Assembly (NCBI GenBank): GCA_964035575.1
Contig: OZ037903.1
Coordinates: 25,001 to 89,000, forward strand
DNA length: 64,000 nt
Reading direction: 5' to 3'
From: Rhynchopus sp. YZ270_cl-10
Taxonomy: Eukaryota > Euglenozoa > Diplonemea > Diplonemida > Diplonemidae
This document shows, in pieces, positions 48,720 to 59,177 of this stretch. The notes beneath the pieces were generated by a model that was given only the letters and a program-made list of their open reading frames with translations, searched no databases and was not told the origin of the DNA. The number at the start of each line of letters is the position of its first letter. Position 1 is the stretch's first letter. Both the position numbers and the translations under genes were made by a program.

Positions 48720-49734
48720 TCATGGGGAAGTATTTTTGTTTTTTTGGTAATAACCCAGGCCTCTGTATGGGTGTCTGAGTATGGAGGGGGGGAAAGGGAC
48801 ACTCTCGTGGACTCTTCTTTTCTTTAGTAAAGTACTTTTTTGTCCACATTGGAAGAAAGGGAGGGGGGCATGAGTTGAGGCCATGGGGTCAGTAATGAAG
48901 GTTAATCAATTGTTGGAGTGTAGCTGCCTTATAGACAGTCTGGTCACTGTAATTCTTGGCCACGAGAAAAAAAAAGGGGTCGGCCAGTCGTGGTGCAGTG
49001 GAAATGAACCACTCACGAGACACGTGAGTCCCAAAAAGGACACATTTTTTTTGGCCCATTTTTAAAAGAAAAATGGGGGGGATTTTTGTTACAAAGACTG
49101 AAAGGCGTAGTGCACGCCTGAGCCTGTTAGGGGGGTGGTTTTCGAAAAGGATCCGAGTAACGAAAGCAAATTTCACACACTTTTTTTATAGTGAAAATAC
49201 TTTGTTCTGGTACGTGACTGCAAAATCGGGTGGAAAAAAAAAAGATCGACTTTTTTTTCACTGGTTTTTGGTTGAGGCTCTGAGGAAGAGTGAAATCACT
49301 ATTCCCTCCGTGACATGATTTTTTTCTTCCGAGAACTAGCCAAAATCGTTCAATTGCAGGCATCCACACACAAAGTATTTACACTTGTAATATAAAAACC
49401 ACGTATTCGATGAGCAGCGTATTTTACACTTACCAACCATTTTCGTGGACGCGTACGCTTGGTATTACAGTTGTGACATGCCTATGAAATTCCTTTCATA
49501 CCCCCTCGCCTCACTCGGGTGGTAGTAGCGCACTTGTCCACAAAATAATAATTGGTGCGTGAAAAAAGTCTACTTTTTTTCATCGGAATAAATAGGGTTT
49601 TTTTTTTTCCCGCTCGTTACTGGGTGGGTGGGATATGAGGCTACGAATGAAGGATATTCAGTGCATAACATAGCCCCCCCAGTGTGCTAGGGGGGCTAGA
49701 GAATGCGCTGAAGGTATTGTACAAAAAAAAAAAT

Positions 49735-49775
49735 TCGTCAGATGAGTTTCAGCCTCTCTCGTGCTAAAACCCTTT
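49735..49775 (+). repeat. Stem-loop unit, family 1
   Basis: CGTCAGATGAGTTTCAGCCT then CTCTCGTGCTAAAACCCTTT. Confidence 0.6.
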
Positions 49776-49935
49776 AGTATAATTGTACATGAGAAGAGAG
49801 AAAAAAAACTGAAATTGACCACAGAGAACGCTGTTTTATAGATAAATGGAGCCCAAGCCAATAACGTGATTTAGTCTCTTCGAGACGTTGGCAGTACAAA
49901 CGCATCAAGACGCAGGCTCTGGCAATAAAAGAATA

Positions 49936-49974
49936 GTTGGAAGATGGATATGACTTGTTGCGTACATATCTTAC
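49936..49974 (+). repeat. Stem-loop unit, family 1b
   Basis: GGAAGATGGATATGACTTGT then TGCGTACATATCTTAC; AAGAT/ATCTT pair. Confidence 0.5.
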
Positions 49975-50689
49975 AAAAAAAACACAGCGTTCGTGAGGGT
50001 GTGTCACCCTAACGTTAAAATACAACAAAAAAAGAAGAAGAAGAAACTGACTACTGAACACGGAATATACACCCGCAAGTTGTTCCTCGCTAACCGCTGC
50101 TTGTAGAACAACTGTTGGGGGCTGAAGAGAGAGTGAGTGACAGAGAAGAGAGAAAAAAAATGGATGAAGAAGCACCCGATCTCTCTCTGTGTTCACAACC
50201 CTTTGTTTTTTTTGCAGTTTTGAAAAACTTCAAACCTGCAAAACGGAGATCCGCAATCTGAGAAATAGTGAGGAGAAAAATGTGCGTTGTATTAAAAAAA
50301 AAACTTTTTATTCCCCGAAATAAAGTGCCTCAAGCCAAATTGCTTAGGAGGCAGGGACGGTAAAGTGTCAGTATTTCCCTGCTATTTTCATATTTTCCCC
50401 GACCAAATTACACGTAAAAAATTGGAGCAGGTAAATATAGTAATTTGAGCAGGTAAAATATAGTAAATAGCCGGGGATCCCAGCCAAAAATGGGTAGGTA
50501 AAATATTATAATATTTTCCCGGCAAAAAGTTACTTGTGTCTCTTCGTGTTGATAAGTATCGTGTTGCATTGCAGCATCCACACTAAAAAGAACTGGTGAG
50601 GGATACTTATCCCCTTCATCGCGACAGAAACTTTCCTTGTATATTGCATATCCCCAAAAAAAAATTTTTTTTTTCTTTTTTCACAAGTG

Positions 50690-51000
50690 TTTTTGTGACT
50701 GCTCACTACACCCTAGGCACCCTTCTGGGACCAAAAAATCAAAAAAAGCAAGAATTGGGCTGTTTTGAGCATCACAAATTTATTCCCCGGTCATTTTCTG
50801 TACAAAAATCCACCTATACCTGTCAAAATGTATGGGCCAACGCCTTGTCAAAAAATCAAAAAAAAATCTCAGAAGAAAAAAAAATCCGGGAAAAATTCGA
50901 CCTGCGTTGGGTTTTTGGGCACCAAAAAATGCAAAAACCCGCAAAAATCGGGTGTTTTGACCATCTAAGTTACACCAAAGTACACTTCTGTGTACAAGCC
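50690..51000 (+). repeat. Relative of the 183-bp repeats of the 3 kb element
   Basis: GGTGTTTTGACCATCTAAGT, GTTTTTGGGCACCAAAAAAT and CACTTCTGTGTAC blocks follow the same order as at 23280-23560. Confidence 0.5.
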
Positions 51001-51283
51001 TAGGAGAAGGAGTATAAACCCAACACCATGTGGTATGTGTTCAGTAGGCTTAACTACACACATGAACACGAAAACGGGGAGAAGCTGCAAGTGGCTTTCC
51101 CCCCCGTTTGGGCACTCTCCTCCTAAGGGTTCGTAAAAGAACGAGGCGACGACCAAAAAGTTTTTGTTTACCACCACCATTCACCTCCCCACACACCCAT
51201 CAACCAACAGCACGCAAGGGTCACAATCTCCTAAGCAATTTGGCTTTTGGCACTTTATTTTGGGAAATAAAATTACAAACTCT

Positions 51284-51420
51284 TGGTAAATATTGAAGAT
51301 ATTTACCTTCGGGGGGTGTCAACCACCTCGGGTGCGGATTTACCTCGCCTTCGGCTCGGTAAATCCGAACCCTTGGTGGTTGACACCCCCCTCAGGTAAA
51401 TATAGCTTCAATATTTACCT
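51284..51420. repeat. Long near-perfect hairpin, 137 bp
   Basis: The left arm GGTAAATATTGAAG, TATTTACC, GGGGGGTGTCAACCACC and CGGATTTACC pairs with the right arm almost base for base around a TCGCCTTCGGCTC loop. It is the cleanest large stem in the window. It could be a cruciform, a small fold-back element, or a source of double-stranded RNA. Confidence 0.8.
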
Positions 51421-51940
51421 AGAGTATATACAGGGTTGTTCCTTGTTCTCGGGAAAAACAGCAAAATTCTGGATTTATGTTCCCGTTTTTTTCCTTTTTT
51501 TGGGTGGGGTTTTTTGCCCTTTTTCGGGCTTTCCGAGCTCTACCCTCACTGTAGTGGGGTCATTTCGAGAAAATGGACAAGTTCTTGATTGATACAAATT
51601 TTGGTTACGACCACTAGTGAGTTGCTCACAATGCTAAATGAGTGTCAGAACTGTGATTCTGGGCCCACTTTAACCGCCCTTCGAAATTCAAAAAGGGGTC
51701 CCAAACCCGGGCGCGCTACACTCGCGCGGAACTTTTTGCAGCTTTGGTATAGTTGCATTTTTGGCTGCAAAATGCAAGGGGACCCCCAAAGACGTTGGGA
51801 ATATTATTTGGATGGGGCAGTGATTTTGTACCTGCATACACGCTCCCTCGCGGTAACCGCGTGCATGCCAATGAAGTGCTCTCTGGGGTTCGATAACCCG
51901 TGGAACCAGTGCTTCCGCCGATGAACGGTGAGGCGTTGCA

Positions 51941-52105
51941 CTTCTCTTTTTTGCGGAGCAAAAAATAATATAAATGGCGCCGCAGGCAAAAAATTTTGAG
52001 TACAGTGTAAAAATCTAGCTTCCAACGAACCCTTTTTTGCAGAGCAAAAAATGAAAAATGGCGCCGCAGGCAAAAAAAAATTGGGGGTACAGCCCTGACG
52101 GTGCA
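51941..52105 (+). repeat. Dispersed repeat GCGGAGC / GGCGCCGCAGGC, copies 2 and 3
   Basis: Two tandem copies: TTTTTTGCGGAGCAAAAAAT with ATGGCGCCGCAGGC (51941-51990), then CCAACGAACCCTTTTTTGCA with ATGGCGCCGCAGGC and GGTACAGCCCTGACGGTG (52017-52105). The same blocks lie in the element at 33281. Confidence 0.75.
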
Positions 52106-52720
52106 GGATTTTGTTGTCAATTTTTTTTTTCTTGCCCCCTGAAAACTCTTGCTTTTGAGAGTTTCGACCATTTCACCACACTGGTGGTGTGTCACCTACA
52201 GTGAAACCCACTAGAAACCACAAGAAAGCCCCCCAAGGAAAAAAAGGAAAAAAAAAAAGGAAAAAAAAACTAAAATCCAGAATTTCATGTTCTCGGTCCC
52301 ACTTAGGAACTTCCCTGAGTATATAATTATTTTTTTTTTTTGGGAAATTCCTGTGCGGAACATTGCCCAAGGGAAGAGAGAGAGAGACTGTGTGTACATG
52401 GTACAAAGTAGTGGAACAGACATTGTTTGTCAGTGAAGGTAAGATGAGGGTCAACGATACTGTAGTCAACCTTGCATGAGGAGAGGGTGTGCTGCACGAC
52501 TGTGAAGTAAATGACTTGTGTTCACGAATTACGAATTTACTTTCCCACGTTGGCTTACAACAGTAAAACCAAAAGTAAAACCACAAGTCAAGTCACTTAC
52601 TTCACTGTGCACCGTGCGTTCGTCACTTTGAGAGAAAAACAGCAAAGGAAGACGGAAGAGAAAAAAAATTTTTTTTTGATAAATTGTGTCAGGTTGACAT
52701 CTATAAAATATAAGTTGGAA

Positions 52721-52760
52721 GTGCGAACGCCCTCACCCGGACAACTGGCAGACGCAAGCT
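52721..52760 (+). repeat. Stem-loop unit, family 3
   Basis: GTGCGAACGCCCTCACCCGG then ACAACTGGCAGACGCAAGCT. Confidence 0.55.
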
Positions 52761-53051
52761 CCAAAAAAAAAAAAAAAGAAGTTCGAAAAAAGTGCAAGGA
52801 AACATAATGAAAAAGTCTGCGTTATTGTGCAGGGTAAGACTGAGTTCAACAAGTCTAACACAGGCACATTTTTCCCCATCCATTCATAAACTTCAAAATG
52901 ATAAAACACAAATAATTCCGTTCACATCAATATATTCCCTTTCGGAGGGAGTTCGCTTTTTTGTGGTTTCTTCATAATATCACAGCACAATCTGAAACTA
53001 CTTTTGTGCTTAGTCACCAAACAAAACACGCGTTTCGGTGCGTTAGCTTCA

Positions 53052-53090
53052 AACTTGAAATACAAAGCCTCTCTGTGACAGTGTACCTTC
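53052..53090 (+). repeat. Stem-loop unit, family 2
   Basis: ACTTGAAATACAAAGCCTCT then CTGTGACAGTGTACCTTC. Confidence 0.65.
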
Positions 53091-54106
53091 AAAACACGCG
53101 ATTCCGAAACAGTTTTTTGTATTCTATATGATCGTGCTATGATGTATGAAATCACCGTGCATTATTTTCAAAATGGATTTTTTTTTTTTACTAAAAGTTT
53201 CTCGTTCTTCGTATGTAGGAAAATAATATTTTCTTTTTTTTGGTACACAATCCCATTTGGTTTCTGCCTTTTAAACATCCTCAAAGGCTCAAATGAGCTC
53301 TTATTGAGAGCGAAAAAAACACACAGAAAACCGAGCAGGGGGGGGGCTCTTGAGTAAAAAAAAAGCGGAGGGGAAAAGAAGAGTAGCGCCGCAGGTGGAC
53401 ACACATCTTTTCAAAAAAAAATCTTTTTTTATACTAAAGCATAGCATCCGACGCGGTCCCCTTTTTTTAGGGATCTACGCGGACAGTGTAGAGGGGGGTG
53501 GGGTGATGGGGCAGCATTCTCTACCTGCCTTCTGAAGGGTGTCTTCCCTTGGGGGGGGAGGCTACCGCGAAGTGCAATGCGGACTCGAGAAGTCTCATTT
53601 AGCAGCGCATCTCACCCCTGGATGGTGGCAGCTCTCCCGTTGGCAATGAGCTGGCTTGACTCAAAGAAAGAACAAAAATGTACTACATCTCTCGGGGGGT
53701 TTTTGATAAATAAATATTTTTTTTGAATAGATAAAAGCAATAAATTACTTTTTATTTGAAACAAAAGGCACTCCGTATCCAATGTACTACATCTCTCGGG
53801 GGGGGGGGGGGGGGGGGAGGTACCGATCTTCACACAGAAGAAGAGTGCCTTGACAGTTTGACAATTTGACAATTTGGCACCTAAACGTCTCGGGTGGGTA
53901 ACCGGTGGGGATATGGGGTGGGTCAGAGTGGGGGAGGGCAGGTGGATATGGGGGGAATTGAGAACAAGCTTCAACATTATGTTTGGTTGTTTACGCTTTG
54001 TGCTCGGAAGAGGGGAGGGGGGGAGGGGATGGGGGGTTCAGAGAAAACACCTAAAACAAGAAAACAAAAATGGTATGAAAAGAGCGAACAAAAAAAAGTT
54101 GAAAAA

Positions 54107-54146
54107 GTGCAAACGCCTCACCCTTCATCGGCGGACGCAGGGCACT
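54107..54146 (+). repeat. Stem-loop unit, family 3
   Basis: GTGCAAACGCCTCACCCTTC then ATCGGCGGACGCAGGGCACT; best match to 36304. Confidence 0.7.
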
Positions 54147-54170
54147 GAACAAAAAAAAAAAAAAAAAAAA

Positions 54171-54212
54171 AATGAAATACAAATACCCCCTGCGTGACAG
54201 TGTGCCTTTGGT
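54171..54212 (+). repeat. Stem-loop unit, family 2
   Basis: AATGAAATACAAATACCCCC then TGCGTGACAGTGTGCCTTTG. Lies 25 bp after a family 3 unit, separated only by an A run. Confidence 0.6.
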
Positions 54213-54269
54213 ACATGACCCCTGGTGCACCTGGACGGAAAAGAGGGTCGACAAAAGAAAAAAGAAAAA

Positions 54270-54310
54270 CTTGAAGATGAATATTCCTCTCATGTACACA
54301 CATCTTCAAG
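54270..54310 (+). repeat. Stem-loop unit, family 1b
   Basis: CTTGAAGATGAATATTCCTC then TCATGTACACACATCTTCAAG; CTTGAAGATG pairs perfectly with CATCTTCAAG. Confidence 0.7.
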
Positions 54311-54891
54311 GAGAAGGGTTTGAAGGGGGGGTTGGAGCAACCTGGTCAGGGGCATCCACATTTTGTTTTTTTTTTTTTTTTTTTTTGGAGGGGGAAACAA
54401 GAAAAGCTTGATAAGATGAACCGAAGATGATATCTAGGAGGGGAGGGGGGAACGATTTTTTTTTTTTTTTAGATTTTTTTTTCGTTGCACGATTTAAAGA
54501 GGGTGATGAGGAGGGTGAGGAGGAGAAGGAGGGGGTTGTGCTGAAGATTTCAAAAAAAAAAAAAAAAAAGAAAAATCTTCATCGAGGGGAATTTGATGAC
54601 ACAAAAAACAAAAGAAAAAAAAGAAAATACTTTCTGACTGAGAGATCACACAATGTAATGAACCTAAGGCGAGGGCTGAAAAAAGACGTGGGGGGTTTTT
54701 GTGCGGGGAGGGATTTCTTTTGGGAGAGTGTTTTTTTGGTTGCAAGGGGGGAAAAAAAAGGGGGGGGGGGGGAAATTGATTTGAATATAAACGTTGCAAA
54801 GCCACTCTCATTGGTAATCAGCGTGCTACCATTTATTACCATTGAGGGAATGACTTACAGAAGCAAAAAAAAAAAAAAGAGGGGGTGATGG

Positions 54892-55820
54892 CAATGGTGG
54901 CAGTATTGTGATAGGAGCCCATTGGAATACGCAAAATACACAATACTGTGATCAGGGGTCCTAAGAGTGGTAACTTTTACCACTTCTGAAGTGACCTTTT
55001 TTATTTTTTTGAAATCCGAAGGTCACTTCGAAGTGACCTTCGAAAAGTGCCCTAAAAAGTGACCTTCCCTTTTTATTTTTGAAATCCGGTGTCACGAAGT
55101 GACCTCGGATGCTTAACATACACCGGGAACACGTTGGAGGGTCCGGTATTTTTTTTCTATTTTGCCAAGATCAGTGGTCTGCAGTGCTGCAGGTTGCCAA
55201 TGTACAATTTTCAGCGCAATTTTTTTTTGGCAAAGTTGCGTACCGTGGCTTCGCCAGAAACTTTCGTTTTGGCAAAATACGTAAGTAAAATTTGCGGAAA
55301 CTGACGATAATTACCAACGACAGTGCCATTTTATGGCAAATTTTTTAGAAATGTTGCGTACCGTGGCTTCGCCAGGAACTTTTGGGTGACATGACCGCCG
55401 TTTCTTTTATAAATGTACTCATGTTACTGATAAGAAGGCTGACACCCACTCAACATCGGCCAAAACATCTGCCTATGGCTGTGTTGTGTTGTTCGTGGTA
55501 AGAAGCATAACGGTGGCATCAGACTGCGACACCGCGAAATTGCCTCAAAAAAAAAAAATCGTCTCTAGTGCCCTGTCCTTATGATACGGCGATAACCAAC
55601 GTCCAGTGTATGTCCGAGGAATTTGCACCTTTTCAACTTCACTTTTGTTTGTTCCTCTGAGGGGGAAAGGTTTTTTTTTTCCCTCCCCAAAAAACGAGAA
55701 GTGACCTTGAAGTTACCATTTTTATTTTTTTTGAGAACAGCGTTAGGACCCCTGACTGTGATGTATTTTGATGTATTTTGCGTATCCCAATGGGCTCCCA
55801 TCACAATACTGCCACCATTA
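54892..55820. mobile_element. Non-autonomous MULE-like element, 929 bp
   Basis: The ends AATGGTGGCAGTATTGTGAT and its complement extend as inverted repeats for about 80 bp (AGCCCATTGG, TACGCAAAATACA, AGGGGTCCTAA). GGGTGATGG flanks both sides (54883-54891, 55821-55829), a clean 9-bp duplication typical of Mutator-like elements. The interior has GAAGTGACC palindromes (AAGGTCACTTCGAAGTGACC) and two copies of GTTGCGTACCGTGGCTTCGC. No coding capacity seen. Confidence 0.8.
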
Positions 55821-55936
55821 GGGTGATGGGGGGATGATCTTTAATCAAGAGTGTGGGGGGAAAGCTGCTGAAACAGTATTCGCGTCACTTTGAAGAAGAA
55901 GAAGAAATAAAGATCCCAGGTGGTTTTCACATGATT

Positions 55937-56001
55937 AGTGCTCCGGGAGGGGTCGATATTGACAGGTTGTGACAGGTCGTTGGCCGACTTCCGAAAGCAC
56001 C
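55937..56001 (+). repeat. Stem-loop unit, family 5
   Basis: TAGTGCTCCGGGAGGGGTCG, ATATTGACAGGTTGTGACAG, closing ACTTCCGAAAGCACC. Like 32031 it carries a small internal duplication that 58943 lacks. Confidence 0.75.
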
Positions 56002-56493
56002 AATGATGTATAACTTTTAAAAGATGGTTGCTAACGCATTCAACTTTCAAAGTCATTTTTTTTTCTCTGTTGTCAAAACCTATTGTACGCGTTGGGGTGG
56101 ATGTGTGGGAACAAAACTGGGTTGGGAAGCAGTTCTTAAGCAGATGTGCACATTGACTGGTATTCGTAAAATGAATCTAAGTCCGTTGCTTAGTTTTGTT
56201 TTTTTCTTCTTCTTTTTTTCTGCCTGGTTGCACAGGGCACTGCAATTTTCTTTTTCGTTTATTGTTTCCTTCATGGCAATGCGACACATTAGTTTTTTTT
56301 TGCTGACTGCTTCCGCTCTTTTGGCATTGAAAATGAATAAATGAAAAAATATGCGAAAAAATAATGATGATCAGAAAAGGGGGGAAAAAAATCACTGAAG
56401 CAGAGTCGTGTGTGAGGATGGGCTTGAGGATGGGCTGGGGTGGGGCGTTGAGAAGTTTTTTGTGTTGATGCTGTCTCTACATTCATTCTGAGG

Positions 56494-56732
56494 TTAGGGT
56501 GATTTCACTTTAAACGTTGGTGGGCGTAACATGGCAAGATTCGTTCCTTCGATATTTCCAAAAATCTGTAAAACTTTTTTTGGTCTCTTTAGTGGGAGTG
56601 GATAACGTAAAAAGGGGCATGCCCCATAGTAGTCATATGACTATAAAACTTTTTTCAAAAAATTGTACGATTTTTGGGGCCAGATTTTTGATGCTACGCC
56701 CACCAACTGAAACCAAGTGAAAGCACCCTTAA
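56494..56732. mobile_element. MITE with GTTGGTGGGCGTA inverted block
   Basis: TTAGGGTGATTTCACTT and GTTGGTGGGCGTA on the left match the complement of TACGCCCACCAAC and AAGTGAAAGCACCCTTAA on the right. The interior has AAAACTTTTTT and GTCATATGAC. Non-coding. Confidence 0.65.
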
Positions 56733-56846
56733 CATCTGATGTTCCCGCTCGCTTCCTCTCTCATCGGTCAGATGAATAGGCCATTGAGACACAAGTCATG
56801 CAAAAAATAAAAATAAAAATAAAAATAATAATACCTGTCGTTGGTT

Positions 56847-56892
56847 GCTGATGTGTTGGATTCGTGTAGCTGCCACAAAGACAGTCTTCACT
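56847..56892 (+). repeat. Stem-loop unit, family 6
   Basis: TGTTGGATTCGTGTAGCTGC then CACAAAGACAGTCTTCACTG. Other members near 45809, 46267, 48905, 58262 and 58714. Confidence 0.55.
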
Positions 56893-57737
56893 GGGATACT
56901 GTGGACCCTGAAACGTTTTTTTTGTTGTTGAAATTTTCCAACTTTTCTGCACCTTTTTTTTTACTTTTCTTTTCTGGGTGAGATGCCTTTCTTGTGATTT
57001 AGTGCGTTTTCTGGGTGTCTGCGTACACAGATACGCAGGTAGGTACACAGCGGCATAAGGGCACTTTTTGGCGGGCGTTGTTTGACAACACATGAAATTC
57101 TGTGTGCAAGAAGTGTCTCAAAGTTGGAAAATTTCAACAAAACTATGTTTCACCTCGGAAACGTCGTTTTTTTTTTCTTGATTCGTGATTTCTGAATGAA
57201 TGCCTTCCACTCGTGCACACTCAGAAAACACACATCAAAAAAAAAAAAACGACCTTTCTGGTCGGCAAAAAAATAGCCATTTCTTTTCTTTTCTTTTCTT
57301 TTCTACTCAGGCAGCATTCGTTAGTTTTTCCCGGGGGGGTCTTTACAGCACACCTATGCTCTAAGTCTCTCGTCTGACCCCTCTTTTTTTGTTTTGTTTT
57401 GCTTTTTTTTTTTTTTTTTTTTTTGTTCAGGGGGGGCTTTGCTCCAAATGACTTTTTACAACATTTTGTTGTGAACATGAGTTGGTATAAAAATATATGC
57501 GCTGTGAGTGGGCTATCACAGAAAGGCAAAAATATGCAGTGGACAAAAAAAAGAGGGGAACACCTAAAACAAAAAAAAACAAAAAACAAAAAAAAAGAAT
57601 AAAACGATGAGGGCAAAAGAATGAACAGTTGATACAGCAACGGTCTACCTGTTCAGGGAAGACCACTTTTCTTATCAAAACTGTTCCGGCGGGTGAGGGG
57701 ATATTGTGGGGTAGGGAACGGTGAGTGAGGAAAACCC

Positions 57738-57746
<9 letters not shown>

Positions 57747-57782
<36 letters not shown>
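57747..57782 (+). repeat. Poly-T run, 35-36 bp
   Basis: Longest homopolymer in the window, immediately before the stem-loop unit at 57781. Confidence 0.9.
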
Positions 57783-57823
57783 AAGATGAACCTACACCTC
57801 TCCCTTTGTGCACAGTCATCTAT
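57781..57823 (+). repeat. Stem-loop unit, family 1/1b
   Basis: TGAAGATGAACCTACACCTC then TCCCTTTGTGCACAGTCATC. Combines the AACCTA arm of family 1 with the GTGCACA arm of family 1b. Confidence 0.6.
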
Positions 57824-57955
57824 CAACAATGAATAGGGGGGTCTCAACGAACATAAGAGTAAATAAACAAACACCACAACATTCTCAAGGCGAAGACGAG
57901 GTACGCCCTTCTTACACTGGACACGTGTGACGGATGGAAGAAAAAAATGCTTCTC

Positions 57956-58123
57956 AAGCCTAAAGCCTAAAGCCTAAAGCCTAAAGCCTAAAGCCTAAAG
58001 CCTAAAGCCTAAAGCCTAAAGCCTAAAGCCTAAAGCCTAAAGCCTAAAGCCTAAAGCCTAAAGCCTAAAGCCTAAAGCCTAAAGCCTAAAGCCTAAAGCC
58101 TAAAGCCTAAAGCCTAAAGCCTA
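57956..58123 (-). repeat. Telomere-like heptamer array, TTTAGGC x 24
   Basis: Perfect head-to-tail AAGCCTA on the plus strand, that is TTTAGGC-type repeats on the minus strand, over 168 bp. The unit resembles telomeric repeats of other eukaryotes (TTTAGGG, TTAGGC) but sits inside the window between single-copy spacers. Confidence 0.9.
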
Positions 58124-58674
58124 TTGTTGCTCAGTCACCTGAACTAAGTATGTGTGCGTAGGCATGTCTTAAGTAGCCACACAGACACAAACATACAGTT
58201 CAAAAGAAATGGGGGGAAAATGTCCCCCGTGTTTTCGTTTTTGTCAGATACTTGTGGATTATTTGTAGCAGTTGTAGGTTAGCTGCCATCCCTGACAGCC
58301 TTCGTTGTTTTTGTCGGTATTTCGTTCAAAAAAATTTTTTTGTTGATCTGTCTAAAGTACAACAAGTTTGTTTTACCATTTTTTTGAAAATTTAGAGAAA
58401 TTCGAGAACTTTAAAATAAACTTCTTTCTTTGAGTGAAGTACCCAAAAAGAGATCATCCCTCCTTTTTTTTTGCCAAAGGGACTCAATAAAACCCCTTAA
58501 GGAGGGGTTTGTTACCCCTCCGACGCTTTCTTGAACTACTGTAATAAAAAAATAATAAAAGAAAAACAAAAATACTGACCGTGCCGTTTGACAAAATCAC
58601 CTGTCAGAAACACGGACTATGCAGTGCACACAGGTTAGAGTGGTGTGCAGTTGTGGTTGTTTTAGTGTGTGTGT

Positions 58675-58705
<31 letters not shown>

Positions 58706-58942
58706 TTTTTTTTTGTTCATCTGCTAGTTTAGTGTAGCCGCACATCAGACAGTTTTCACTATCGTTTAAAGGAACGAGACAAAGAAGGAAAAAGATAAGT
58801 TGAAAGTGCAAATGCCGCCCCCATCGACAGACTGATTGAAGGGTGTACATTGCTTGCGGTTTGTCTTGCTTTCGCAGTTGTAATTTTTGGTATGGTTTAT
58901 CAAACCTTTTCCTTTTTTTTTAAACTTTTCTTTTACTGTATT

Positions 58943-58997
58943 AGTGCTCCGGGAGGGGTCGATATTGACAGGTCGTTGACCGACTTCCGAAAGCACC
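58943..58997 (+). repeat. Stem-loop unit, family 5, shortest form
   Basis: TAGTGCTCCGGGAGGGGTCG, ATATTGACAGGTCGTTGACC, GACTTCCGAAAGCACC; GTGCT/AGCAC and GGTC/GACC stems. Confidence 0.75.
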
Positions 58998-59122
58998 ATG
59001 TATGTAATTAGTATTTCCCCCCCTTTTTTCTCTTTTTTTCGAGGGGGGTGAGGGGTGTGCATTCCTAAAATTTAAAAAAAACCGCTTGACTTGGTCTGGG
59101 GCATCCACGTCACCGTCTTTCT

Positions 59123-59177
59123 GCAGTGCTTGCGGAGCGGTGTGCCGTGCCGTACCTATCGGCAGACGCAGGGCACT
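59123..59177 (+). repeat. Stem-loop unit, family 3, diverged
   Basis: CAGTGCTTGCGGAGCGGTGT and TATCGGCAGACGCAGGGCACT; the paired ends AGTGC/GCACT and the GCAGACGCAGGGCACT arm are kept. Confidence 0.55.

Larger units (their letters stand above)
48720..54882. other. Gene-free region
   Basis: No gene supported. It holds stem-loop units at 48905, 49735, 49936, 52721, 53052, 54107, 54171 and 54270, and a stretch related to the 183-bp repeats at 50690-51000. A perfect long hairpin lies at 51284-51420, and two copies of the GGCGCCGCAGGC repeat at 51941-52105. Confidence 0.6.

Noticed and set aside
54427-54888. A 153-codon plus-strand frame
   Set aside because: Composed of homopolymer-derived Phe, Lys, Gly and Glu runs; no domain.
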